From positions 186,001 to 250,000 of the forward strand of contig NZ_VTYQ01000001.1 of NCBI RefSeq assembly GCF_013113835.1: 64,000 bases of DNA, written 5' to 3'. Position numbers and translations under genes: made by a program. Of this stretch, positions 50,725-61,535 are shown piece after piece. Position 1 is the stretch's first letter; every line of letters begins with the position of its first letter. Origin of the DNA: Vibrio sp. RE88. GTDB lineage: Bacteria; Pseudomonadota; Gammaproteobacteria; Enterobacterales; Vibrionaceae. The notes under the pieces were generated by a model that worked only from the letters and a program-made list of their open reading frames with translations, made no database searches and was not told where the DNA came from.

Positions 50725-51330
50725 ATGGATAAGCGAAGCCAACGTAGCGAGCGCACTAAACAAAGCATCATACTCGCGGCGATTGAATGCTATAAGGAAT
50801 TGGGTGTGCAGGGCGCCTCTCTGGATTTGATCGCTAAAAAAGCCTGCTCAACCAAACCGACGGTGTATTCTCACTTTGGTTCAAAAGAAAATCTCTATCA
50901 AGCGGTTGTTGAGTATGTCATGGAGCAAGACAGACTGAGCCACGCTTTGCCTGATTTTGATCCTGCTAAGCCATTACGCGACCAACTGATTGCCATATTT
51001 ACTCAACAGTTGGATCAAGTCATGCAGTGCGATACACGCCAGTTGCTCGTTGCCATTACCATCGAAGCCATGTGTCACAATCAGTGTCACCTCAATCATG
51101 TGGAAAGCATCAAATCCTGCCCGCTCGAAATCTGGCTGAAAGCCGCGATGAAGCACGGCGCAATCTCGCAACAAAATGCCGCTGAGCTTGCGACCAATCT
51201 ATGGGCACTGGTTCAGGGTCGAACCTTCTTTCCTGTCTTTCTTGGCATGGCGCCGAATGATATTAAAGAGCGGCAACAGAATTTAGAATCAGCGATTGAT
51301 TTCTTCCTCTCCTGTCAGGGGATAAAGTAA
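50725..51330 (+). CDS. TetR/AcrR family regulator
   Basis: A 201-residue TetR protein with N-terminal HTH (TKQSIILAAIECYKELGVQGASLDLIAKKACSTKPTVYSHFGSKENLYQAVVEYV) and a ligand domain of the AcrR-C/Fad-type (PxxFLGMAP near the end). AAAGGT just before the ATG at 50725 favours that start. It is co-directional with, and 122 bp after, the adaptor gene and probably represses it. The ligand is unknown. Confidence 0.92.
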   Translation: MDKRSQRSERTKQSIILAAIECYKELGVQGASLDLIAKKACSTKPTVYSHFGSKENLYQAVVEYVMEQDRLSHALPDFDPAKPLRDQLIAIFTQQLDQVMQCDTRQLLVAITIEAMCHNQCHLNHVESIKSCPLEIWLKAAMKHGAISQQNAAELATNLWALVQGRTFFPVFLGMAPNDIKERQQNLESAIDFFLSCQGIK

Positions 51331-51350
51331 AGGAGCCAAATGGCTCCTTT
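51329..51350. terminator. Bidirectional terminator
   Basis: AAAGGAGCCA / TGGCTCCTTT with 2-nt loop, between the converging TetR and GH1 genes. Confidence 0.78.
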
Positions 51351-51353
51351 GTT

Positions 51354-52790
<1,437 letters not shown>

Positions 52791-53012
52791 TTAGGAACAA
52801 AATGAGGCTGAGGTGTGAGATAGTTATTTCCTAGTTTTTAAGGTTATCAACACCAAAAACAGCGCATGATTAAGATGACCGATTAACGAAACATGCGAGC
52901 ATTTGTACATACCAACCAATGCAATTTGTAGCATTTCCGCGATCTCTTAGACAAAATTTTTCAGCGATTCGCTCTATGATGAAATGAGTCAGTTCAATAA
53001 GAGGACATGGTA

Positions 53013-53438
53013 ATGAAATATCGACATATTCTGGTCGCGCTGGAGCTGTCTGAAGAGAGCAATGTGTTGATTGAAAGAGCGGTATTTATGGCTAAGCAGC
53101 ATGACGCAGAGATATCGCTGATCCACATTGATGGCACTCATGGAGAAATTTATCCAGAGCTGGTCGACATCCACGCTGACGCCAGCGTCAGACCACTCAA
53201 CGAACACTCCATGGAATGGTTGCGCGCCTTCCAAGCCAAGATGGATTTTCCTGTGAAGCATTTTCTAGTCGGAACTGGCGATCTGGGCGATAAGCTCAAT
53301 GACACCATTACAGAAAACCGAGTCGACTTACTGATATGTGGCCATCATCAGGACTTCTGGAGTAAGATCATTTCTTATTCGAGGCACCTGATCAACAAAT
53401 CTCCCGTCGACATTCTGGTGGTGCCCATTCCAAGTTAA
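53013..53438 (+). CDS. Universal stress protein, UspA family
   Basis: A 141-residue single Usp domain: start MKYRHILVALELSEESN, GHHQDFWSKIISYSRHLINKSPVDILVVPIP at the end. The nucleotide-binding G-x2-G-x9-G-(S/T) motif is not clear (CGHHQDFWSKII), so it is likely of the non-ATP-binding UspA group. AGAGGA 7 bp before the ATG at 53013 supports that start rather than 53007. Expression is typically raised in stress or stationary phase. Confidence 0.9.
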   Translation: MKYRHILVALELSEESNVLIERAVFMAKQHDAEISLIHIDGTHGEIYPELVDIHADASVRPLNEHSMEWLRAFQAKMDFPVKHFLVGTGDLGDKLNDTITENRVDLLICGHHQDFWSKIISYSRHLINKSPVDILVVPIPS

Positions 53439-53459
53439 ACCAGTGGGTAAAAGTCAAAA

Positions 53460-53484
53460 AAGCCATCCCAAGCGGATGGCTTCG
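53460..53484. terminator. Bidirectional terminator
   Basis: AAGCCATCC / GGATGGCTT with 5-nt loop, A run before and T-rich after, between Usp and the converging importer operon. Confidence 0.8.
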
Positions 53485-53499
53485 TCATTTTATGTGCGG

Positions 53500-54627
53500 C
53501 TACACAAGCGCTTGCTCGGTCTCGATATCAAAAAGGTGGCACTCAGAGACATTAAAATTCAATAACGCCTCTTCACCATTAAACACCATGCGATCTGCAT
53601 CAAACGGCACGCGAGCAATCAATTTATCATTACCAAGTTGGAAATAGAGATACAGCTCATTCCCCATCGATTCGACGACATTGATTGGATGACGCTGAGT
53701 GTTGACCTCTGAGAGTGGCGCATCATGGTTCGCCAGTTGAATATGCTCTGGGCGAATACCAAACCACACCCACTGGCCGATTTTTTGCCTTGCTACGTCC
53801 TGCTTACTTTCTGGTAACGTCCATCGGTTACCACTCTCTGCAATCACGTTCATGACGCCATCAATCTCATCAATGCGCGCTTTAACGATGTTCATTGCTG
53901 GAGAGCCAATAAAGCCTGCAACAAATTTGTTGGCTGGATAGCGATATAAGTTCATTGGGGTGTCCACTTGCATGATTTCGCCCTGATTGAGGACACAAAT
54001 GCGATCCCCGAGCGTCATGGCTTCCACCTGATCGTGGGTGACATAAATCATGGTCGCATTCTGCCCTTCCGCTTTGAGATCAGAATGCAGCTGAGCAATG
54101 CTCACTCGGGTAGACACTCGCAATTTGGCATCAAGATTCGACAACGGCTCATCAAACAGAAACACATCTGGCTTGCGGACCATCGCACGACCAAGCGCGA
54201 CACGCTGTCTTTGACCACCCGACATTTCACCGGGTTTGTTTTGCAACAAGTGTTCTATCTCTAACGTTTTGGCCGCCTCAGAAATACGCAGTTCGATTTC
54301 TGACTTTGCCAGTTTTTGCTGTTTAAGCCCGAATGCCATGTTTTCATACACCGACATATGTGGGTATAGCGCGTAGTTCTGAAACACCATTGAAATACCA
54401 CGGTCTTTCGGCGGTAAATCGTTGACGCGTTTGTCACCGATGTAGACATCACCGTGAGAAATCTCTTCCAGACCGGCGATCATTCTTAAGGTCGTCGACT
54501 TAGCACAGCCAGACGGCCCAACAAACACCATAAACTCGCCTTCGCGAATGTTCAGGTCAACACCATGAACCGCTTTGAAACCATTGGGGTAGGTTTTTTC
54601 CACCCCTTTAAGCGTGACTTCCGCCAT
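53500..54627 (-). CDS. ugpC: ABC transporter ATP-binding protein, UgpC-like
   Basis: A 375-residue CUT1-family ATPase (UgpC/MalK group): Walker A GPSGCAKSTTLRM, signature MSGGQRQRVALGRAM, Walker B VFLFDEPLSNLD, switch His in YVTHDQVEAMT, then a regulatory OB-fold domain. Last gene of the minus-strand operon ugpA-ugpE-ugpB-PHP-HAD-ugpC, 9 bp after HAD. AAGGATAAGCT precedes the ATG. Probable substrate class: glycerol-3-phosphate or a glycerophosphodiester, judging from the pair of phosphatases. Confidence 0.9.
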   Translation of the reverse strand: MAEVTLKGVEKTYPNGFKAVHGVDLNIREGEFMVFVGPSGCAKSTTLRMIAGLEEISHGDVYIGDKRVNDLPPKDRGISMVFQNYALYPHMSVYENMAFGLKQQKLAKSEIELRISEAAKTLEIEHLLQNKPGEMSGGQRQRVALGRAMVRKPDVFLFDEPLSNLDAKLRVSTRVSIAQLHSDLKAEGQNATMIYVTHDQVEAMTLGDRICVLNQGEIMQVDTPMNLYRYPANKFVAGFIGSPAMNIVKARIDEIDGVMNVIAESGNRWTLPESKQDVARQKIGQWVWFGIRPEHIQLANHDAPLSEVNTQRHPINVVESMGNELYLYFQLGNDKLIARVPFDADRMVFNGEEALLNFNVSECHLFDIETEQALV

Positions 54628-54636
54628 AGCTTATCC

Positions 54637-55371
54637 TTAAATCAACTCGTTAAATGCGTGTGGGTCAAAATGGGCTACCGATGGGATCACCAGATCCGCA
54701 ACTGGCGTCAGTTCGCTTTCCAATGCGGTTCCAGTCAGGACACCGATTTTCTTCGCGCCTGCATTGGTGCCAAATTCCATATCTGATACCGTGTCGCCAA
54801 ACATGATCACTTCGTGCGGCTCGACACCACATTGCTGACAAAAAGCATTCAACAGTGCCGGAGCTGGCTTGGGCTCGATATCGCCATCCGAGTAACCGAC
54901 ATAATCAAACATTTCGCTCAGGCCTGACTGCTGCAAAGTGTAGAGCGTTGAGTCTTTAGTATCCGCGGTAGCAATGCCAAGAATCATGCCCTGCTGCTTA
55001 AGTGCATCCAGTTTTTCTGTTACCCCCGGTAGCGCTTCAACCCATTCGGGATGATTGGCGACATGGTGGTTAAACGCCTCTTTGGTCACACGGGTAAACA
55101 TTTCCAGAGAAACGACGGGGCGTAGGATCTCGAACCAAGCTTTGGCCGTGTCTTCCACTGGATTGGACGCCAGCAGACCATGGTTGTCGACTGAGTCGCC
55201 TTCTACGCCGATGGCTAAGAGTAACTCCGCAACTGTGACGTTTTGATGACCCTGATTTGTGTCACTGAAATCCTTTACCGTCTGACACGCACTGCGTGAA
55301 GCATTGAGCCACATATTGTGGAATTCCAGCAGAGTGCCATCTTTATCAAACAATAGTGCTTTAAACTTCAT
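54637..55371 (-). CDS. HAD family phosphatase (phosphoglycolate-type)
   Basis: A 244-residue HAD hydrolase: DKDGTL (nucleophile Asp and acid Asp), ATADTKDST (motif II), and FGDTVSDMEFGTNAGAKKIGVLTG (motif IV), with a helical cap. Enzymes of this group release phosphate from small organic phosphates. It starts inside the end of the PHP gene (ATG at 55371, PHP stop at 55361) and is 9 bp upstream of ugpC, so it is in the importer operon; it likely dephosphorylates what the PHP enzyme or transporter delivers. Confidence 0.88.
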   Translation of the reverse strand: MKFKALLFDKDGTLLEFHNMWLNASRSACQTVKDFSDTNQGHQNVTVAELLLAIGVEGDSVDNHGLLASNPVEDTAKAWFEILRPVVSLEMFTRVTKEAFNHHVANHPEWVEALPGVTEKLDALKQQGMILGIATADTKDSTLYTLQQSGLSEMFDYVGYSDGDIEPKPAPALLNAFCQQCGVEPHEVIMFGDTVSDMEFGTNAGAKKIGVLTGTALESELTPVADLVIPSVAHFDPHAFNELI

Positions 55372-56782
55372 CACTATTTAATCGCTCCATAAGTTCACCC
55401 CAGGTTTTGACCAGAGGCGTAGTAAAAATCGGTTGGTCGCCGTCATAGACGGCGTTAATACAGCCTTCAAATTCGTCATTCTCGGCGCGGCGGATATCAA
55501 TACGGCACCATGAGTAACCTGCTTCTACAAACAACATTTGTTCGCTGTTGTGCAGCATGATCTTGGCAGCGACAACGCCATCGACAACGCATTCGGCGTA
55601 ATAAGTATGCTCATCATCGTCCACAGCCAATTGGTAGCATAGTGCCTGCCCTTTAGAATCGCAGCCGGGTAATATCTCGTTACCGTTGATGGCAAAAGAT
55701 AAGCCGCAGCGACGCTCTAAATAGACATGTCCATGACGAAGCCCAGCGAGAATGCCTTCGCCACACAGCCCGTGGCTAAACACAAAGGTCGACGGGTCTC
55801 CGTAGAGTGAAGGTTCTGTCGCTTTTGGGTTACGCTCGTGAGGTTCTAGGTGGGAATCGCTGCCTCCAATTGCGCTGATTCTATGGCCGCAATTCCACAT
55901 TTCGTTCAATACCTTAAGCGCCGCGTTTGTCGCTTTAGGTGACGTTGACCAAGTCGGATCGCAACACACCTCAAACGTCGACACTTTGTCGAGTTCGAGC
56001 GGTGCATAATGCCAATGCCATGGCTTCATCATCGGGTGGTTAACACTGATAGAGCTATGAGACGCATTGACCAATGCCAACCCTGCTTGCATAACACTTT
56101 GGCTGCTGTGCTCGACGTTGCGTAAATCCAGTGCGGATTGTGGGCCGTGAACATTAAAGTGCCCAAGGTCTGTCGTCACTTCAAGGGCAGGCATAAACAG
56201 GCACTGCTCAGACACAGGTAATCTTGGCTGGCAGATGTTGTGCTCTGTAAGGAAGAAGAAGTCTAAGCCCTGCGCTTCGACTATCTCTTTAGCAGCCGCA
56301 AGGGTATTGTGCCCATCTGACAGCTGGGTATGCGCGTGTAAATCACCTCGATACCAACGAGATTCTGAGCTCATCAATCGGCTGTAATCAAAAGCAACCT
56401 GATGATCCAGACCCACGGTCGCGACACTGTCTATCGCCAGACTATCAACCGGTTGATCAAACGCGATACTCACCTGATACTGCATCGCCCGCTCAGAGCG
56501 AAACTCACCTTCAAGGTTGTACAGCTCCAGAGACCACTCTCCAGCGGCCAAATCACCATCAATCGCGCCAAACCCTGACAGCTCTGCACAAATATTCAGC
56601 GACTTATGCGCTTTTTCAAACAACACCTTGCCGCGAAAATGGCCATGACTATCGTACGCAGCCGCGTATAAGAACCCTTTGGTCACGGTCGTGCCTGTAA
56701 TTTGAACGGCCGCTGCACCATGCGGAACCATAAACGGCAATGAAACTCTGCCGAAAGTCAGTTCACCTTGAAATTCTGTCAT
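55361..56782 (-). CDS. PHP-domain metallohydrolase (CehA/McbA family)
   Basis: A 473-residue protein with an N-terminal strand-rich domain of about 140 residues (immunoglobulin-like, ATVGLDHQVAFDYSRL) and a C-terminal PHP domain. Metal ligands are visible: DLHAHTQLSDGHNT, FLTEHNICQPR, ALEVTTDLGHFNVHG, and IGGSDSHLEPHERN. PHP enzymes hydrolyse phosphomono- or diesters, or in the CehA group, carbamate/phosphoester bonds. The start ATG at 56782 is preferred over a TTG 12 bp upstream. In operon with ugpA-E-B upstream and HAD and ugpC downstream. Confidence 0.88.
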   Translation of the reverse strand: MTEFQGELTFGRVSLPFMVPHGAAAVQITGTTVTKGFLYAAAYDSHGHFRGKVLFEKAHKSLNICAELSGFGAIDGDLAAGEWSLELYNLEGEFRSERAMQYQVSIAFDQPVDSLAIDSVATVGLDHQVAFDYSRLMSSESRWYRGDLHAHTQLSDGHNTLAAAKEIVEAQGLDFFFLTEHNICQPRLPVSEQCLFMPALEVTTDLGHFNVHGPQSALDLRNVEHSSQSVMQAGLALVNASHSSISVNHPMMKPWHWHYAPLELDKVSTFEVCCDPTWSTSPKATNAALKVLNEMWNCGHRISAIGGSDSHLEPHERNPKATEPSLYGDPSTFVFSHGLCGEGILAGLRHGHVYLERRCGLSFAINGNEILPGCDSKGQALCYQLAVDDDEHTYYAECVVDGVVAAKIMLHNSEQMLFVEAGYSWCRIDIRRAENDEFEGCINAVYDGDQPIFTTPLVKTWGELMERLNSDEV

Positions 56783-56813
56783 CGGTTTCACCAATTAAAT
56801 CCACTGTAGAGAG

Positions 56814-56837
56814 AGGAGCCTACTCAAGCAGGCTCCT
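56814..56837 (-). other. Intercistronic hairpin between ugpB and the PHP gene
   Basis: AGGAGCCT / AGGCTCCT, 8-bp stem with 8-nt loop and no T run, in the 63-bp gap after the binding-protein gene. Such hairpins often stabilise the upstream message or attenuate the rest, giving more binding protein than ATPase. Confidence 0.6.
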
Positions 56838-56845
56838 TATCTAGA

Positions 56846-58132
56846 TTAAGAACGGTTGGCTTTGTCTAGCGCGCGCTGCGCTTTTTTCGCCGCTTGTTTC
56901 AGCGCTTTCTCAGCAGGTACGTTCTGGATTTGAATCTGATCCGCGGCCACTTTCAATGCATCCATGATCTTGCCATTCGTTGGATCAAGGAAGTTCTGGC
57001 TGGCAAAGCTCGCCTGTTTCAATGGGATCAACGCTTGTGGGTTGTCTTTAGTGAACGCCTGATACTCAGGCACATTTTCCACACTCATACGTACCGGAAT
57101 GTAACCTGTGCGCATCGACCAGTTCGCGGTGTTCTTAGCGTTGGTATAGAACTCGATAAACTCAAACGCGCCTTGTGCTGCTTTATCGTCGGTCCCTTTA
57201 GGCATCACGTATACCAAAGCGCCTGCTTGAGGTGCCGATGGGTGAGAGCCCCAACCTGGCTGTGTGGTTGCAGCAAGTTTAGTGAAGTCGAGATCGCCCT
57301 GATCACCCGAGGAACCTGTGTAACCTAAAGCGTTATCTTTCATGACATCATCGATGGTCTTGTACCAGTACTCCCAGCCCTGACCACCGTGGTGAATACG
57401 CATGATCTGGTCTTCGTGAATCCACTTACGAAAGCTGTCCCACACTTCAACCCATTGCTTCGAGTCGATCAGGACTGTTTTACCATCATCGCTGATCACT
57501 TTCGCGCCATTAGAGAAAGCGGCGTCGATCATATTGTCCTGACCCCACATCGGCTCCCAGCCGTAAAAAGTCGGGTTACCTTTCGCATCTCGCTGAGTCA
57601 CTTTCTCGGCCACTTTAGCCACACCCTGCCAAGTGCTGAGGTCTTTCTCTGTAAAGCCGTTGTCTGTCAGCACTTTCTTGTTGTAGTAAAACACCTGAGT
57701 TGTGCCGTAAGCGGGCAGGCCAATGATCGTTCCATCTTCAGCGGTCACTTGCTGTTTAAACGCACCCACGAAGTCAGAGAAGTTAAACTCAGCATCCATA
57801 TACGGTTTGAGATCGCGGCTCAGGCCACGTTCATACATCGCCTCCGCGCGCGCTGAATTCAGCAGAACCACTTCCGGAGCGGTTTTCGAAGCCAGACCTG
57901 CTTGCAGTTTCTGATACGTTTCGGTGTAGTTGCCTTGTAATGCTGGCTTGATGACATAGTCATCTTGGCTGGCATTAAACTCTTCAATCAGCTGAGTCAT
58001 CAGCTTCTGAGGTTTTGTACCGCCTGAATACCAGAAATTCACTTCCGTTTTTGCCAGTACGCTACCCGAGACCATTGAAGCGCTCGCTGCGCCAGCACAC
58101 ACTAGTGCGAGAGTTTTTAGTTTCATTTCCAT
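56846..58132 (-). CDS. ugpB: Solute-binding protein, UgpB-like
   Basis: A 428-residue periplasmic binding protein (family 1). Signal peptide MEMKLKTLALVCAGAASASMVSGSVLA; mature VNFWYSGGTKPQKLMTQLIEEFNASQ; and the central YKTIDDVMKDNALGYTGSSGDQGDL. The closest group is glycerol-3-phosphate / sugar binders. It starts directly after the ugpE stop. A hairpin follows it, as usual for genes made in excess. Confidence 0.9.
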   Translation of the reverse strand: MEMKLKTLALVCAGAASASMVSGSVLAKTEVNFWYSGGTKPQKLMTQLIEEFNASQDDYVIKPALQGNYTETYQKLQAGLASKTAPEVVLLNSARAEAMYERGLSRDLKPYMDAEFNFSDFVGAFKQQVTAEDGTIIGLPAYGTTQVFYYNKKVLTDNGFTEKDLSTWQGVAKVAEKVTQRDAKGNPTFYGWEPMWGQDNMIDAAFSNGAKVISDDGKTVLIDSKQWVEVWDSFRKWIHEDQIMRIHHGGQGWEYWYKTIDDVMKDNALGYTGSSGDQGDLDFTKLAATTQPGWGSHPSAPQAGALVYVMPKGTDDKAAQGAFEFIEFYTNAKNTANWSMRTGYIPVRMSVENVPEYQAFTKDNPQALIPLKQASFASQNFLDPTNGKIMDALKVAADQIQIQNVPAEKALKQAAKKAQRALDKANRS

Positions 58133-59080
58133 TTACTCTTTTACGCCGTTATCGGCGATACCTGAAAGAATCGTCTTTTGACACAAGACGAATAGAATCA
58201 ACAAAGGCAACACAGCAATCGTGCTGGCTGCCATAATTTGCGACCAGTTAAGACCGTAATTACCTTCGGCGATGAAGTAGTGGCGAACCCCCGTTGCAAT
58301 CAGATTCAGCTCTTGCGAGGTGATCACCAGACTCGGCCACATGTAGCTGTTGTAGTTCGTGATAAAGGTAATCAGGAACAAGGTTGCGACCGCTGCTCGG
58401 CATTGAGGCAGCAAAATCGCCCATAAGATTTTCAGCTCACCCGCACCATCGATGCGCGCCGCTTCGATCAGTGACGGATGGATTTTGATGAACACCTGAC
58501 GCAGGTAGAAGACGCCAAAAATCGACGCAGCATTGGACACCACTAGCCCCATGTGAGAGTCGAGCAGCCCCAGCTTCGCCAGCGCGATGTAAGACGGAAT
58601 GTAAGTCACCGCCCCCGGCAACATGTAACAGCCCATCACAACAAAATAGAGCACCGTCTTCGAGCGGAATTTCAGCTGAGTCAAGGCATAAGCGAACATC
58701 GCAGAGTTGATGATCACCAGTAAAGTGGTAAAAAGTGCCACGCTGAAACTGTTGAAAATGTACAGACCAAATGGCGCACTGTGGAACGTCTCAACAAAGG
58801 TCTCCCAGCGAAATTGCTCCGGAATCAAATTCAGCGGGCTGGCAAAAATCTCATCATTCGATTTCAGGGAACCAGACAGCATCCAGAGGAAAGGGAACAC
58901 CATTAACGTGCCGCATATAGCGAGAAACAGGTGCTTACTTATCGAAGTCAGCGTTTGTATTTCCAGTCGCTTACTGGCGGTTTCCTGAGTAGCCGGTAAT
59001 GACTTGTCAGTGGTCACCGCTTGAAGTGACCCATTTGTCTGGCGTAATCGTGGTGCAGTATCCATAACTTGTGTCGTCAT
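58133..59080 (-). CDS. ugpE: ABC permease, UgpE-like
   Basis: A 315-residue permease. A 45-residue polar N-terminus is followed by six hydrophobic segments and an EAA loop (EAARIDGAGELKILWAILLPQCRAA) of the CUT1 family. The ATG at 59080 has GAGGATAGGATT upstream, so the in-frame start at 59116 inside ugpA is rejected. Gap to ugpA stop is 10 bp. Confidence 0.9.
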   Translation of the reverse strand: MTTQVMDTAPRLRQTNGSLQAVTTDKSLPATQETASKRLEIQTLTSISKHLFLAICGTLMVFPFLWMLSGSLKSNDEIFASPLNLIPEQFRWETFVETFHSAPFGLYIFNSFSVALFTTLLVIINSAMFAYALTQLKFRSKTVLYFVVMGCYMLPGAVTYIPSYIALAKLGLLDSHMGLVVSNAASIFGVFYLRQVFIKIHPSLIEAARIDGAGELKILWAILLPQCRAAVATLFLITFITNYNSYMWPSLVITSQELNLIATGVRHYFIAEGNYGLNWSQIMAASTIAVLPLLILFVLCQKTILSGIADNGVKE

Positions 59081-59090
59081 AATCCTATCC

Positions 59091-59975
59091 TCAGTAGTAA
59101 ACCCAGCGTTTACCAATGTAGGTATTTGCCAGTGCCAGTAGTCCAGTGATCAGGAAAATCACCAATGATGTCGCCGCCGCCGGCCCCATTTCATAACGCT
59201 CAAACGCTTGCTGATAGAAGAGATAAAGTAGTGTGCGAGTCTCACCACCGGGCCCGCCTTGCGTCAGGATCTGGAACTGGTCAAACGCCTGAACCGCATT
59301 GATGATGTTGACCACCAGCAAGAAGAAAGTTGTCGGCGATACCAGAGGTAAGGTGATTTTGAAAAAGCGAGTCAGACTGCTGCAACCGTCAATCAGTGAC
59401 GCTTCATAGAGAGAACTCGGGATTTTGTTGAGCGCACTGATGTAAAACAGCATGGTCCAACCGATGGCCTGCCAAATAGTGACAATAATCACCGCGACCA
59501 TGGCAGTATAGCCCTGCTCCAGCCAGGCAATCTTGTCAAAACCCATCGACATCAGTATTTGATTCGCCAGACCGGATTTGGACTCAAACACCCAAGACCA
59601 GACAATCGACACCGCAACCGTTGGTGTAATCCAGGGTGAAAAGATCACCGCACGATAAAACTGGCTGCCCGCAAAGTTTTTATGCAGCAGTAAAGCAAAG
59701 ATAAGCCCCAATACCACAGTCGGAATAACCACACCGAGAGAGAACCAAAACGTGTTGAGTAACGCCTGAGTAAACTCAAAATCCTCGACCATATACTGAT
59801 AGTTTTCCAGACCGATGAAGTCGTATTCAGGCGAGATGTAATCCCAATCTGTAAAGCTGATATAGATTGAGTAGCCGAACGGCACTAACCAAAAAGCCAC
59901 CAATGGAATCAACAGTGGTGCCGTGAACAACAGCACTTTGAGGTGGTTCGATATTTGTTGTGAGATTGTACTCAT
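59091..59975 (-). CDS. ugpA: ABC permease, UgpA-like
   Basis: A 294-residue permease with six membrane helices and EAA loop (EASLIDGCSSLTRFFKITLPLVSPTT). Landmarks FSPWITPTVAVSIVWSWVF and QFQILTQGGPGGETRTLLYLFYQQAF place it in the UgpA/MalF-like group. AAGGTCAAACC precedes the ATG. First gene of the importer operon; a LysR gene lies just upstream on the same strand. Confidence 0.9.
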   Translation of the reverse strand: MSTISQQISNHLKVLLFTAPLLIPLVAFWLVPFGYSIYISFTDWDYISPEYDFIGLENYQYMVEDFEFTQALLNTFWFSLGVVIPTVVLGLIFALLLHKNFAGSQFYRAVIFSPWITPTVAVSIVWSWVFESKSGLANQILMSMGFDKIAWLEQGYTAMVAVIIVTIWQAIGWTMLFYISALNKIPSSLYEASLIDGCSSLTRFFKITLPLVSPTTFFLLVVNIINAVQAFDQFQILTQGGPGGETRTLLYLFYQQAFERYEMGPAAATSLVIFLITGLLALANTYIGKRWVYY

Positions 59976-60081
59976 GGTTTGACCTTAGTACTTCCGTGAT
60001 GTGTCAATAAACTAAGCGTGCTATATGACAAGCCTGTGGGAGTGCCCCTCATTTTTTTTATGGACACTCATAAGAAAATCT

Positions 60082-60966
60082 TTACGCCAAACCATCGTCT
60101 TTGATCTGATGATGCAGCCAATCACAAAAGAAATTGACCTTGGCATTACGACTGTTTTTGGTGATCAGATAATGGCCCGACTCAGCAGGCATGGAGACCT
60201 CCATCGCTAACACCAACTCTCCACTTTTTAACAGCTCCAACGCGGCCAGCGACCGCACTAGCAACACACCAACACCATGCTTGACCGCTTCCAAGGCGTG
60301 CAGAGAATTGCTGATTTCGAGCTGAACGTTAGGCAGCACCGCATCGAACTGATTGTGGCTGAGCCACTGAAGCCAGTTCTCCTGATACCCCTTGACCTGC
60401 ACAGCAGGAAGCTGTGAAAAATCACGCTCATCAAGCTGAGTTTGATAGCTGCGTTTGAACTCAGGGCTGCACACCAGTTGCCAGTGTTCCTGAAACAGTC
60501 GTTCTGCACTGGTGTCTTCGCTCTCCACCTTGCCATTGGTCAATTCGATATCAACGTTCTGACAAGGGGTAGTTGAAGGCCAGTCGACCAACTGAATATC
60601 CAAGCGAATGAAAGGGTATTTGTTATAAAAATGCGGTAAACGCGATAGGAGCCAGTTGTGACAAAAGGTGTGGTTCACTCTGAGGCTCAGGACATCGGTT
60701 TCCTTTTCACCAAACAACAGTTGAGTCTGAAGTTTAAGGTGAGCCAATGAGCCAGAAACGATGGGCTGATAATGCTGAGCAGACGACGTCAACCTGACGC
60801 CCTTTTGCGTTCGCTCAAACAGCGTCGTGTCGAGAAACGCTTCAAGACTTTTTAGTTGTTGGCTCACAGCGGCCTGCGTAACACACAGTTCCCGAGCCGC
60901 AGCACCAATCGAGCCAAGCCGGGCAACCGCTTCAAAGGCCACTAATGCACGTAATGGGGGTAACAT
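60082..60966 (-). CDS. LysR family regulator, GcvA-like
   Basis: A 294-residue LysR protein with HTH LPPLRALVAFEAVARLGSIGAAARELCVTQAAVSQQLKSLE, typical of the GcvA/AmpR group. AGGTACAGCC precedes the ATG. It precedes the Ugp-like operon, co-directional, with about 105 bp between, and may activate it. The effector is unknown. Confidence 0.9.
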   Translation of the reverse strand: MLPPLRALVAFEAVARLGSIGAAARELCVTQAAVSQQLKSLEAFLDTTLFERTQKGVRLTSSAQHYQPIVSGSLAHLKLQTQLLFGEKETDVLSLRVNHTFCHNWLLSRLPHFYNKYPFIRLDIQLVDWPSTTPCQNVDIELTNGKVESEDTSAERLFQEHWQLVCSPEFKRSYQTQLDERDFSQLPAVQVKGYQENWLQWLSHNQFDAVLPNVQLEISNSLHALEAVKHGVGVLLVRSLAALELLKSGELVLAMEVSMPAESGHYLITKNSRNAKVNFFCDWLHHQIKDDGLA

Positions 60967-61040
60967 GGCTGTACCTGATTGAAGTAAAAACTGAAAATTA
61001 CTTCAATCAGGTTGCAGATTTTCGACGCCAAGATGACAGA

Positions 61041-61385
61041 TTAATGACTAACTGACGTAGAGAAGAGGTTAATGATCACCGTGCCGCACAAGATAAAGCC
61101 GATACCAACCAGAGCATACACATCCAGCTTTTGCCCATAGACCAGCCAAGAAAGGGCCGCGACCAGAACGATACCCGCCCCACACCAGATCGCATAAGCC
61201 ACGCCTAACGCCATACTCTGCACCGTCAGCGAAAGCAGATAAAACGCCAACCCATAACCCACTAACACGCCTAATGTTGGCAATAACGCCGTGAACTGCT
61301 GCGTTTTAGGCAACCAAGAGGTGGCGAAGACTTCAAGGACAATGGCGATAATCAAGGTCATCGCAGGTGGTAGGGATAACAACAT
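61041..61385 (-). CDS. SMR family multidrug efflux protein (EmrE/SugE type)
   Basis: A 114-residue four-helix drug/proton antiporter. The membrane Glu is in IIAIVLEVFATSWL, and GVAYAIWCGAGIVLVAALSWLVYGQ is the SMR signature. SMR proteins dimerise to export cationic compounds. The start is set at 61385 (MLLSLPPAM); a longer reading to 61439 adds a polar tail and an internal Met at 61361 is also possible. Confidence 0.88.
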   Translation of the reverse strand: MLLSLPPAMTLIIAIVLEVFATSWLPKTQQFTALLPTLGVLVGYGLAFYLLSLTVQSMALGVAYAIWCGAGIVLVAALSWLVYGQKLDVYALVGIGFILCGTVIINLFSTSVSH

Positions 61386-61460
61386 ATCTAACCCACATTT
61401 ATAGTGTAAATCGGGCAGACTAATGAGCTTGCATGTCACTATTGTGTCGGTACCTAATAG

Positions 61461-61490
61461 AAAACCTAAGCAAAGTGCTTAGGTTTTCTG
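61461..61490. terminator. Terminator after the RND pump gene
   Basis: AAAACCTAAGCA / TGCTTAGGTTTT, a perfect 12-bp stem with AAG loop; works in both directions. Confidence 0.88.
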
Positions 61491-61535
61491 AAGTGAACCA
61501 TCGTTCTGAACTTGGTGGCTCAGAGAGGCGATGGT

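Noticed and set aside
57389..57856. 155-aa plus-strand frame within ugpB
   Set aside because: Antisense shadow of the binding protein gene; composition is not protein-like.
59976..60081. Long T run near 60050 as a terminator for the importer operon
   Set aside because: It lies upstream of the first importer gene, on the strand opposite to the one needed for LysR termination, and has no clean stem.
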